Below, one piece after another: positions 1 to 5,284 of a stretch of DNA of 5,284 nt. The DNA comes from Planctomycetaceae bacterium (GTDB lineage: Bacteria > Planctomycetota > Planctomycetia > Pirellulales > Thermoguttaceae). The notes under the pieces are model-generated. The model saw nothing but the letters and a program-made list of their open reading frames with translations, did no database searches and was not told the origin of the DNA. Each line of letters opens with the position of its first letter. Position 1 is the first letter of the stretch. The translations under genes were made by a program, and so were the position numbers. The DNA lies in the NCBI GenBank assembly GCA_031256755.1, contig JAIRPZ010000081.1, positions 1 to 5,284 of the forward strand. Direction: 5' to 3'.

Positions 1-58
1 TGAGACCTTTTCCCAGTGAACTGACCACGCCGCCTGTAATAAATATGTGCTTTGTCAT
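1..58 (-). CDS. pyrG: CTP synthase, N-terminal fragment (partial, runs off the left edge)
   Basis: Read on the minus strand from the ATG at 58-56, the 19 complete codons give MTKHIFITGGVVSSLGKGL. This is the hallmark N-terminus of CTP synthase: the glycine-rich GGVVSSLGKG segment is the phosphate-binding loop of the amidoligase domain. The enzyme makes CTP from UTP, ATP and glutamine in the cytoplasm. Only the first few percent of a protein usually about 530-560 residues long is visible, so the glutaminase half and the integrity of the gene cannot be judged. The ATG is well placed because family members start within a few residues of this motif. No Shine-Dalgarno sequence precedes it; instead a TACAAT hexamer ends 11 bases upstream, suggesting a leaderless or nearly leaderless mRNA. 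The gene is divergent from the QueD-like gene at 380. The identification is firm even though the fragment is short. Confidence 0.95.
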   Translation of the reverse strand, partial: MTKHIFITGGVVSSLGKGL

Positions 59-69
59 AAACGGAGAGT

Positions 70-99
70 ATTGTACCGTAAAAAAGCCGCCCGCGGCAA
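70..99 (-). promoter_or_regulatory. Putative pyrG promoter with leaderless spacing
   Basis: On the minus strand, TTGCCG (99-94, 4 of 6 matches to TTGACA) is followed after 18 bases by TACAAT (75-70, 5 of 6 matches to TATAAT). Exactly 11 bases (69-59) separate the hexamer from the pyrG ATG. A transcript starting the usual 6-8 bases after the -10 element would have a leader of only about 3-5 bases. The -10 match is good and the -35 match is weak. Confidence 0.5.
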
Positions 100-359
100 A
101 GACCGCCGCCGCCGTAAAATACCCGGCAATCACCGGACGAGGAACCTGATAAGATCTACCGCCGTGCAAACCTCCTGCTTCGTTGAAACATCTTCGCCAT
201 ATAGGTTAGGTATTGTTTGGATACTATTAAGGAACTTGCTGAATGGACGAATTCACAGAGTTCACTCCTTTTTCTTGTTTGCCTGCTGTCCTTTGCGGAT
301 AGCGACCGAATTTGACTAAACAACAATTTTAGCACACGACCACAATTTCAAATCGAAAA

Positions 360-368
360 TGGTATAAT
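360..368 (+). promoter_or_regulatory. Extended -10 promoter element of the QueD-like gene
   Basis: TGGTATAAT fits the extended -10 consensus TGnTATAAT exactly. It ends 11 bases before the ATG at 380, so a normal start site near 375 would leave a leader of about 5 bases. No convincing -35 hexamer sits at 16-18 bases (340-345 reads CCACAA), which is tolerable for an extended -10 promoter. There is no Shine-Dalgarno sequence in the 11 intervening bases, which supports leaderless initiation. Confidence 0.65.
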
Positions 369-379
369 CACCGTCCGTT

Positions 380-781
380 ATGTTTACGGTATCGCGTCAA
401 TTTTCGTTTTGCTACGGGCATCGGCTGTTGAATCATCCGGGCAAGTGCGCCAATCTGCACGGACATAACGCCAAAGTAAGCATTGTGCTGCGGCACAACA
501 CCCTTAACGAACAAGGAATGATCGCCGATTTCGGCGACATCAAAAAAAGTATCGGACTTTGGATTGAAACACGATTAGACCATCGGCTCATTTTGGAAAC
601 ACACGATCCGCTGATCCCTGTCTTAAAAGATCAGGGACTGCTGATATTTCCCCTGCCGGCTGAACCGACCGCCGAAAATCTTGCCAAACTCCTCTATGAA
701 GAAACGGAAAAAACAGGATTGCCGGTTTGTTCGGTAACGTTTTGGGAAACCGAACACTGTTCCGCCGAATATCGGGCATGA
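380..781 (+). CDS. queD: QueD-like 6-carboxy-5,6,7,8-tetrahydropterin synthase (6-pyruvoyl-tetrahydropterin synthase family)
   Basis: The 133-residue product has the complete PTPS/QueD fold signature. Zinc ligands are His14 (in CYGHRLL), His27 and His29 (in LHGHN). Cys23 is the catalytic cysteine in the CxxxHGH arrangement typical of QueD, and Asp67-His68 (LDHR) form the rest of the catalytic triad. Glu123 in TFWETE is the pterin-anchoring glutamate. MIADFGDIK (47-55) and PTAENLA (96-102) are further family motifs. QueD converts dihydroneopterin triphosphate to 6-carboxytetrahydropterin, the second step towards preQ0 and queuosine in tRNA. The length suits a single-domain bacterial member. 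The ATG at 380 fits the family start and the extended -10 element 11 bases upstream. No queC, queE or queF is visible, so pathway assignment rests on the motif; a related pterin synthase of the same fold is the main alternative. The gene ends 13 bases from the converging isomerase gene. Confidence 0.9.
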   Translation: MFTVSRQFSFCYGHRLLNHPGKCANLHGHNAKVSIVLRHNTLNEQGMIADFGDIKKSIGLWIETRLDHRLILETHDPLIPVLKDQGLLIFPLPAEPTAENLAKLLYEETEKTGLPVCSVTFWETEHCSAEYRA

Positions 782-794
782 CTGCCGGAAAACA

Positions 795-1232
795 TTACGC
801 CTCCGGCGATAAAATACGAATGTTCTCCATAACATCACCTCCCCGAATAGAATCCACGACTTGCTGCCCTTCAATGACCTGACCGAAAACCGTATGTTTA
901 CCGTCGAGCCAGGGACACGGAACATGTGTGATAAAAAACTGTGAACCGTTTGTGTTCGGACCGGCATTCGCCATCGAAAGGATACCGGGACGATCATGTT
1001 TCAAATCAGGATGAAATTCGTCTTCAAAAGAATAGCCGGGACCGCCGGTTCCGTCTCCTTTCGGACAACCGCCCTGAATCATAAATTCTTCGATGACCCG
1101 ATGAAATGTCAGTCCGTCGTAAAAACCGGCCGATGCCAGTTTCTCGAAATTCCCGCACGTTTTCGGTGTTTTGTCTTCGAAAAGTTCAATGCGGATGATT
1201 CCGCGTTTCGTTGTGATAACGGCTGTTTTCAT
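795..1232 (-). CDS. Cyclophilin-type peptidyl-prolyl cis-trans isomerase
   Basis: The 145-residue product is a compact single-domain cyclophilin that catalyses cis-trans isomerisation of peptide bonds preceding proline. Active-site positions can be matched to human cyclophilin A: Arg45 (in FHRVI), Phe50, Gln53 (in FMIQGG), Asn89 (in MANAG), Phe100 (in GSQFFIT), Trp108 (in WLDGKH) and His113. The GDGTGGPGY segment (59-67) is also typical. I chose the ATG at 1232 because MKTAVITTKRG is the usual start of the domain. The frame could extend to a GTG at 1292, adding a hydrophobic stretch, but that extension contains the TATAAT at 1277-1272 and no clear lipoprotein or signal-peptidase site. With the short start there is no signal peptide, so a cytoplasmic location is inferred. 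No Shine-Dalgarno sequence is present. The gene diverges from the glycosyltransferase-like gene. Confidence 0.95.
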   Translation of the reverse strand: MKTAVITTKRGIIRIELFEDKTPKTCGNFEKLASAGFYDGLTFHRVIEEFMIQGGCPKGDGTGGPGYSFEDEFHPDLKHDRPGILSMANAGPNTNGSQFFITHVPCPWLDGKHTVFGQVIEGQQVVDSIRGGDVMENIRILSPEA

Positions 1233-1243
1233 TAAAAAAGCAA

Positions 1244-1277
1244 ATAGTAATAGGCGTATAAAACAGCGGACATTATA
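1244..1277 (-). promoter_or_regulatory. Putative promoter elements of the isomerase gene
   Basis: Two minus-strand -10 candidates are present. TATAAT at 1277-1272 is a perfect hexamer but would give a leader of about 33 bases without a Shine-Dalgarno sequence. TACTAT at 1249-1244 matches only 4 of 6 but ends exactly 11 bases before the ATG at 1232, the same spacing seen at pyrG and queD. Neither has a good -35 hexamer at 16-18 bases. Which one is used cannot be decided from the sequence. Confidence 0.4.
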
Positions 1278-1322
1278 CCGGAAATCTCGCACGGCGGAAG
1301 AGGGCGGCAGGCACCGGACATC

Positions 1323-1350
1323 TTGACAACATGCCGTTTTATGATAGAAT
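1323..1350 (+). promoter_or_regulatory. Strong sigma-70-like promoter upstream of the glycosyltransferase-like gene
   Basis: A perfect TTGACA (1323-1328) is followed after 16 bases by TAGAAT (1345-1350, 5 of 6 matches). This is the best -35/-10 pair in the window. Transcription would start near 1357, leaving a leader of about 112 bases before the glycosyltransferase ATG at 1469. The -10 element also ends exactly 11 bases before an ATG at 1362, which opens a frame of only 7 codons. Confidence 0.65.
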
Positions 1351-1361
1351 CCCGTTTCGTG

Positions 1362-1472
1362 ATGAAATGGCGGCAGGTTCCATGACTGCTTGTGTTGATG
1401 AAAAATAGATTCTTGCTGCCGTCTGCAATCTGCTGTCTGCCGTCTTGGTTCAATGACTGTTTGTATTTATGA
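1362..1472 (+). other. Chain of very short reading frames in the glycosyltransferase leader
   Basis: Three small frames follow one another. ATG 1362 gives MKWRQVP and stops at 1383-1385. ATG 1382 overlaps that stop as ATGA, gives MTACVDEK and stops at 1406-1408. ATG 1398 gives a 24-residue peptide beginning MKNRF and stops at 1470-1472, overlapping the glycosyltransferase start at 1469 as ATGA. The last begins like the real protein (MKNIF) because of the direct repeat. These could be a leader-peptide or translational-coupling arrangement, or simply debris from the duplication. None has a Shine-Dalgarno sequence; only 1362 has leaderless promoter spacing. Confidence 0.3.
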
Positions 1473-1484
1473 AAAATATATTCT
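1376..1484 (+). repeat. Imperfect direct repeat, two 38-base copies (1376-1413 and 1447-1484), 71 bases apart
   Basis: The copies agree at 33 of 38 positions. Both begin GGTTC, contain ATGACTG, and include ATGAAAAATA followed by ATTCT. The second copy spans the real glycosyltransferase start codon at 1469-1471; the first has an aligned ATG at 1398-1400. Outside these 38 bases the flanks do not match, so this is a local duplication of the start region or a pair of binding sites, and not a simple 71-base tandem repeat. The offset is not a multiple of three, so the copies lie in different reading frames. Confidence 0.8.
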
Positions 1485-2200
1485 GCATGAAATGGGGAAC
1501 AAAATTTTCTCCGGCTTATGTCAATGCACTTGCCGATGCGGTTCATCGTCATTTATCTCCGCCGTTCCGGTTTATTTGTTTTACGGATAATCCTGCCGGT
1601 TTGGATTCCCGTGTTGAAATCCGTCCCTTGCCGGAGATGCAACTTCATGCCGCTTTGCCGGAGCGCGGATGGCGGAAATTAACAATTCTCGGCAGCAATC
1701 TCGGCAGCGATCTCACCGGAACCGCGCTGTTTCTCGATCTGGATGTCGTCATTCTGGACGATTTACAGCCCTTCTTTGATCAATCCGGTCAGTTTATCAT
1801 TGTTCATGAATGGGGATTCCGCGATCCGGTCATCGGCAATTCCTCCGTATTCCGGTTTGAGATCGGCAAGCATCAGGATATTCTTGATCAGTTCAACGCT
1901 CACGGCGAAGAAATCCGCAAAGAATTCCGCAATGAACAGGCGTACCTTTCCCATGCCGTTCACCACAAAGGCATGTTGACGTATTGGGATGCCGCATGGT
2001 GCCGGAGTTTTAAGCGTCATTGTTTGCAGCCGTTTCCGCTGTGTTATCTTTTACCGCCGAAAAAGCCGGCAGGGGCGAAAATTGTGATTTTTCACGGTCA
2101 TCCCAATCCTGATGCGGTGCAAAAGGGCTGGATCGGGCATTTCGGTATGCGTGCCGCACGTCCCGCCGGTTGGATTTCCGAAAATTGGCATGTCCGATGA
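1469..2200 (+). CDS. Putative DXD glycosyltransferase
   Basis: The 243-residue product looks like a small GT-A-type glycosyltransferase. Visible landmarks are IFCMKWGTK at the N-terminus (4-12), FTDN (38-41), RGWRKLTIL (66-74), then FLDLDVVIL with Asp90-Leu91-Asp92 as the DXD motif that normally binds the metal and nucleotide-sugar. Further on are GNSSVFRF (123-130), NEQAYLS (155-161), WCRSFK (177-182) and FHGHPNP (208-214), whose histidines resemble the C-terminal metal-binding HxG region of GT8-like enzymes. I recognise this pattern as an uncharacterised glycosyltransferase-like family; donor and acceptor are unknown. There is no signal peptide or membrane helix, so it probably acts in the cytoplasm, perhaps on a surface glycan. 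The ATG at 1469 keeps the conserved N-terminal motif; a start at Met7 (1487) would cut into it. No Shine-Dalgarno sequence precedes it, and no -10 lies 11 bases upstream, unlike the other genes here. Expression probably comes from the promoter at 1323-1350. Confidence 0.8.
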   Translation: MKNIFCMKWGTKFSPAYVNALADAVHRHLSPPFRFICFTDNPAGLDSRVEIRPLPEMQLHAALPERGWRKLTILGSNLGSDLTGTALFLDLDVVILDDLQPFFDQSGQFIIVHEWGFRDPVIGNSSVFRFEIGKHQDILDQFNAHGEEIRKEFRNEQAYLSHAVHHKGMLTYWDAAWCRSFKRHCLQPFPLCYLLPPKKPAGAKIVIFHGHPNPDAVQKGWIGHFGMRAARPAGWISENWHVR

Positions 2201-2207
2201 TTCTGCC

Positions 2208-2228
2208 AAAAATACTCCGCCTGCGGGG
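2208..2228 (-). terminator. Weak possible terminator after the autotransporter gene
   Basis: On the minus strand, CCCCG (2228-2224) and CGGAG (2219-2215) can form a short stem with one mismatch around a 4-base loop. The sequence TATTTTT follows (2214-2208), giving a run of five Ts. The stem is short, so this is only a candidate. On the plus strand no T tract follows, so it would not serve the converging glycosyltransferase gene. Confidence 0.3.
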
Positions 2229-2273
2229 CTTATCAACTCTGATGATGGGACTCTGCTGCGGGGCTTACCAACT
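2221..2273. repeat. Direct repeat of 18 bases at the autotransporter stop codon (2221-2238 and 2256-2273)
   Basis: CTGCGGGGCTTATCAACT and CTGCGGGGCTTACCAACT match at 17 of 18 positions, 35 bases apart. The second copy contains the last coding bases and TAA stop of the autotransporter on the minus strand; the first lies just past the stop. The offset of 35 is not a multiple of three. It looks like a small duplication of the gene's 3' end, or a paired element acting on the mRNA tail. Confidence 0.75.
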
Positions 2274-5200
2274 GGTGATAAAGCCGCCGTTGCCGGTGAA
2301 AAGTGTCTGCCGGTCATTAGCAAAAACGTCAACATCGAAAAAGACACGGGTACTGTTGCGGTCAAGGTGTACGCCCAAGCCGCCGTTAATCCAGTCCTGC
2401 TTCGATTCATTGCCGAAAACCTTAAAGGAAAGCGGCGTTCCCGTAATGTAATTCGCACCCCCCGCATCCGTGATCCGCAAATTCGCATCCCGGTCATTCC
2501 GGTTCGAAAATTCATGGAACCACGCCAAATCCAAACTGACAGCGGCTTGCCCCCACGGAAGCGTAATCGGACCGGAACTCGTTCTCGATCCAAACGATAA
2601 CCGGAAACTGTCCGTCTGATTCTTGACCCCTTCCAAACCGGTATTCGCCAATCGTCCGTCAACAAGACCATTATGATCAATCAGCCGGTTCATACTTTCC
2701 GTAAATCCGCTCTGACGAATGCTGGCCGCTTGGAAAGAAGCAAACGGCTGAATCGCCCCGTAGTAGAACGGAATATCAATTCCGCGCTCAATGTAGAACG
2801 TTGCCGTGTCCCCCTTGTGCTTATTCGAGGCCGAGTATTGCAGCAATTCCAAATTCCGGTTTGTCTTGTACGTATTCTGACCGATCCCGATTGAGGCAAG
2901 GGTATAGCCGAAAACCATTTCCTGCCGCAGATAGAAACCGATGAGGAATTCCTGCGACCGGGTTCTTTCGTTCAGGTCTTTCAAGGAAACCGTGCCGTCC
3001 GCACCGGAAAGATAACCGCCGAACCGCGTACCGCTCGGAAACGCCCGGTCAACACCGACAATCGCACCGCCGAAGGATTGCGAGTAGCCGCTCGCATTGC
3101 CATCATTTTGCGAAGACCCGCCGACACCGAAACCGGTTCCCCAGCGGCTCCAGCGATGCGGTGCAACCGTTTGTCCCCGGTAAGCGTTGTTCGGATTCCC
3201 ATGGTACGAAAACTTGAAAACATCACTCCGCAAAACATCCGCCATCGTTTGGTTCACGGCACTGATATTGAAAACGCTTGCTGTTCCGATCGTCGAATAA
3301 ATCGCCCCGCTCATTTCATCCAATGCCCGAAGGACCTTCGCCTGATCCACAATGCCGTTCTGATCCGCCGTCACCGTATCCAGTTTCGCCAGCAGATTCC
3401 AGAAGTCGCTGTTGGGAACCAAATACTGCGTCCCGACTTTATCAAGGTATTCGCCGAAAGCCACTTGGTTAAGCGTGACCGCATAAGGCGCATAATCCCG
3501 CACCCGGCTGACTTCCATCCAGTAATACTGCCGCCAGTTCTCATCTTCAACAAAACGGTCTGCTTCCCGTCTGCCGTATTTCGGAACAAGTGCCAGCACT
3601 TCATCGACTCCCCCTTCGTAAGTCAACTTCCGCTGCTGATTCACGTCAAGGAACACGTCATAATTCTCCGGGTTGCTTGGATCAGCCGCGTCGACAAGTT
3701 TGTTCGGATCATAACTTGTTTGCAGCGGCGTATCAACTTCAAGGAAGAGATACTGATCCCCTTGTTTGAGATAACTCCACGCGCCGGTTTTCGAGTCATC
3801 GACAATGTACCGGACTTTTCCGCCGTTAATGACAGCCGTTCCGTCCGTCACCCGAAGGACATTCACTTTATTACCGGTCATATCGACTTCAATCGTTCCT
3901 TCGTTGTTATAGAAATTACCATGAATCGTGTTGCCGGTCGCAACCGTTCCATCGGACTCATTCACGAAGTTATTCGGAGACGGCTTGGGTGCGTTTTTCG
4001 ATCCTTGCAGATACACATCGCCGCCGATGCCTTCAAACCGTCCTCTGTTAACAAATCCGCCGTTTTCAATGAACAACGCTCCTTCGTTGATAAACCGTCC
4101 GCGGTATTCCGCAACGTATTCTCTTTCGAGCGGATCGCGGGGATCAACGGCAATGAGATTTTTACCGGTATTGGTGATCCCTGCCGCCGCACGCATTGAA
4201 CCGTTGTTTTTAATGACTCCTTCGTTGATAATTTTTTCTTCGCTGATAATGCTGCCGTAAGTGACCAGCACGCCGACACTGGTAATCGTTGTCGGATTAT
4301 CAAGGTCTTCTTTGTTTGCAAGGACGCTGAAATTGCCGCCGGAAGTGATAGTTGTATGAGAATCCACGCCGATCACCTGCGGTTTTGCCGGTACAGCCGG
4401 TTTTGCCGGCATATAAGCGGTATCAGCCGGAACCGCATCGACTGCCAGCGAACCGAGCCGGTATTTGACATCGATCTTGCCGAGAACATCGATCCGGCGG
4501 TCGTTGATCAACTGACCGGCCAGTTCAGCATCGCCGGCAACGTCAATCGCCCGGACATTTTTAATGACCGATCCCTGCTCAATGACTTTCCCCGTTACCG
4601 GATCGATTGTATCCGGGTATGTTGTCAGATTGCCGCCGATTTTGATGCTCGTATTCCATGCCGTTCCGTTGTCGTCTGTAGTTGTGCCGTCAATAATACC
4701 GGCATTCTTCAAATCATACGCCACGTTGATCGTTGTTTTAATGTCGATGATTTTACCGAGGTTCGTCAGGTTCGCCGCGTTGATCACGCCGATGTCCGTA
4801 ATCGTTCCTTTCTTGTCGTTGAACAGAACGTTCTCTTTGAACAAGGCGGCGTGATTGCTGTCATCCGGCGCAGTTGCGGTCGGATCGCCTGTCACTTTGT
4901 CCATTCGGATACTCAAAATGCTGTCATTTTGAGCGGTATATTTTAAGTAATACTCATTCCCCTGCTTGAGATAAATCCAGCGGGAGTCATTCGTATCGCC
5001 GCTGATCGGATTGTATGCCGGGTCCTGAACTGAAGTCGGATACGCTTGCGCATTGGGATCATTGACATCATGCCCGACATAAAGCGCATCAATGCTTTGG
5101 ATAAGTCCGTTGTTGTACAAACTGCCGTACACATCCAGAATGGTCGGTGCATTGACAATAAACTGATTACCGGGTGTGTAAGGTGTCGAGAATAATCCGT

Positions 5201-5284
5201 AATAAAAATAGGGATCCCAATACGGAACAGTCATTTCATCCCCTCCGCCGTGCCAAGGGGACAAAACGCGGTATCCCCACGGAG
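2265..5284 (-). CDS. Autotransporter (type Va-like) with beta-helix-like passenger and C-terminal barrel; N-terminus outside the window
   Basis: The frame is open from the right edge to a TAA at 2267-2265. Residues are numbered from the TTG at 5264, giving 999. That TTG is probably not the start: the frame stays open upstream to the edge, and neither it nor Met11 (5234) is followed by a signal peptide, which an exported protein needs. Residues 1 to about 590 form a passenger rich in Asn, Gly, Thr, Ile and Val with recurring turns such as NNG, INEG and VNRG, as in beta-helices, plus a PAKPAVPAKP linker at 286-295. About 595-700 is a junction region with VTLNQVA and LDEMSGAIYST, equivalent to the segment preceding the barrel in classical autotransporters. 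About 705-999 is the barrel, opening with WSRWGTGFG and GGAIVGVDRAF and ending in a terminal Trp as expected for outer-membrane assembly. I see no cysteine, usual for secreted passengers. The module W-x-YLKQG occurs at 96 and 496. Adhesin or surface structure is likely; the ligand is unknown. Confidence 0.85.
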   Translation of the reverse strand, partial: PWGYRVLSPWHGGGDEMTVPYWDPYFYYGLFSTPYTPGNQFIVNAPTILDVYGSLYNNGLIQSIDALYVGHDVNDPNAQAYPTSVQDPAYNPISGDTNDSRWIYLKQGNEYYLKYTAQNDSILSIRMDKVTGDPTATAPDDSNHAALFKENVLFNDKKGTITDIGVINAANLTNLGKIIDIKTTINVAYDLKNAGIIDGTTTDDNGTAWNTSIKIGGNLTTYPDTIDPVTGKVIEQGSVIKNVRAIDVAGDAELAGQLINDRRIDVLGKIDVKYRLGSLAVDAVPADTAYMPAKPAVPAKPQVIGVDSHTTITSGGNFSVLANKEDLDNPTTITSVGVLVTYGSIISEEKIINEGVIKNNGSMRAAAGITNTGKNLIAVDPRDPLEREYVAEYRGRFINEGALFIENGGFVNRGRFEGIGGDVYLQGSKNAPKPSPNNFVNESDGTVATGNTIHGNFYNNEGTIEVDMTGNKVNVLRVTDGTAVINGGKVRYIVDDSKTGAWSYLKQGDQYLFLEVDTPLQTSYDPNKLVDAADPSNPENYDVFLDVNQQRKLTYEGGVDEVLALVPKYGRREADRFVEDENWRQYYWMEVSRVRDYAPYAVTLNQVAFGEYLDKVGTQYLVPNSDFWNLLAKLDTVTADQNGIVDQAKVLRALDEMSGAIYSTIGTASVFNISAVNQTMADVLRSDVFKFSYHGNPNNAYRGQTVAPHRWSRWGTGFGVGGSSQNDGNASGYSQSFGGAIVGVDRAFPSGTRFGGYLSGADGTVSLKDLNERTRSQEFLIGFYLRQEMVFGYTLASIGIGQNTYKTNRNLELLQYSASNKHKGDTATFYIERGIDIPFYYGAIQPFASFQAASIRQSGFTESMNRLIDHNGLVDGRLANTGLEGVKNQTDSFRLSFGSRTSSGPITLPWGQAAVSLDLAWFHEFSNRNDRDANLRITDAGGANYITGTPLSFKVFGNESKQDWINGGLGVHLDRNSTRVFFDVDVFANDRQTLFTGNGGFITSW

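Larger units (their letters stand above)
59..379. other. Divergent intergenic region between pyrG and the QueD-like gene
   Basis: These 321 bases hold the two opposing putative promoters at their ends (pyrG near 70-99, queD near 360-368) and no gene I can support in between. A plus-strand frame at 47-319 covers most of it, but it overlaps the start of pyrG on the other strand, has a strongly arginine-rich composition and matches no family I recognise, so I treat it as chance. On the minus strand, AAGGAG (270-265) lies 8 bases before a GTG at 256 that opens a 9-codon frame ending at 227. A leader peptide is conceivable, but nothing else supports it. I see no tRNA, no clear riboswitch fold and no terminator with a T tract. 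Confidence 0.6.

Noticed and set aside
227..270. AAGGAG followed by a 9-codon GTG frame on the minus strand
   Set aside because: A decent spacing of 8 bases, but the peptide is tiny, has no run of regulatory codons, and pyrG has its own promoter much closer to its start.
47..319. Plus-strand frame of 90 codons between pyrG and queD
   Set aside because: It overlaps the pyrG start on the opposite strand, is arginine-rich without domain character, and has no promoter or ribosome binding site.
163..341. Minus-strand open frame of about 57 codons ending MAKMFQRSRRFARR, containing an AGGAGG (176-171)
   Set aside because: No start codon sits at a usable distance after the AGGAGG, the frame matches no family I recognise, and this length is expected by chance.
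784..807. Perfect 6-base inverted repeat GCCGGA/TCCGGC between the ends of queD and the isomerase gene
   Set aside because: The loop is 12 bases, no T tract follows on either strand, and part of it lies inside the isomerase coding region, so it is not convincing as a terminator.
1233..1292. Longer isomerase start at the GTG at 1292 with a hydrophobic N-terminal extension
   Set aside because: The extension lacks a clear signal-peptidase or lipobox site, includes a TATAAT hexamer, and the conserved domain begins naturally at the ATG at 1232.
2051..2680. Minus-strand frame of 209 codons across the converging gene ends
   Set aside because: It overlaps both the glycosyltransferase and the autotransporter barrel in other frames and has a shadow-like composition rich in Arg, Met and Ser.
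3078..4199. Long plus-strand frame of 373 codons antisense to the autotransporter
   Set aside because: The opposite strand encodes a coherent passenger, junction and barrel; this frame is Arg/Ile/His-rich with no family motif, as expected for the mirror of a biased coding sequence.

Overview
The window looks like an ordinary chromosomal stretch of a Gram-negative-type bacterium, and the best guess is a planctomycete. The CTP synthase N-terminus and the QueD-like protein both resemble planctomycete versions as I remember them, Shine-Dalgarno motifs are missing in front of the visible starts, and there is an outer-membrane autotransporter. The phylum call comes from recalled family resemblance and not from a search.

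Layout. Bases 1-58 (minus) are the first 19 codons of pyrG, which runs off the left edge. A 321-base divergent intergenic region separates it from a plus-strand QueD-like 6-carboxytetrahydropterin synthase gene (380-781). That gene meets, tail to tail with 13 bases between, a minus-strand cyclophilin-type peptidyl-prolyl isomerase gene (795-1232). A second divergent region (1233-1468) carries a strong plus-strand promoter and a leader with a 38-base imperfect direct repeat. It leads into a DXD glycosyltransferase-like gene (1469-2200). That gene converges on a very large minus-strand autotransporter gene (2265 to beyond 5284). The autotransporter has a repetitive beta-helix-like passenger, a junction region and a C-terminal beta-barrel. 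Its N-terminus and signal peptide lie outside the window.

The genes do not form one pathway: nucleotide synthesis (PyrG), a pterin/queuosine-type enzyme, a folding catalyst, a sugar transferase probably acting on surface glycans, and a surface protein. No operon is evident, because the strand alternates at every gene boundary.

I did not find a clear new multi-gene system. The most interesting signals are: (1) -10-like hexamers placed exactly 11 bases before the ATG of pyrG, queD, the isomerase gene and a tiny frame at 1362, which suggests leaderless transcripts; (2) the duplicated start-like segment and chained short frames in the glycosyltransferase leader; (3) a W-x-YLKQG module occurring twice, 400 residues apart, in the autotransporter; and (4) an 18-base duplication at the autotransporter stop codon.
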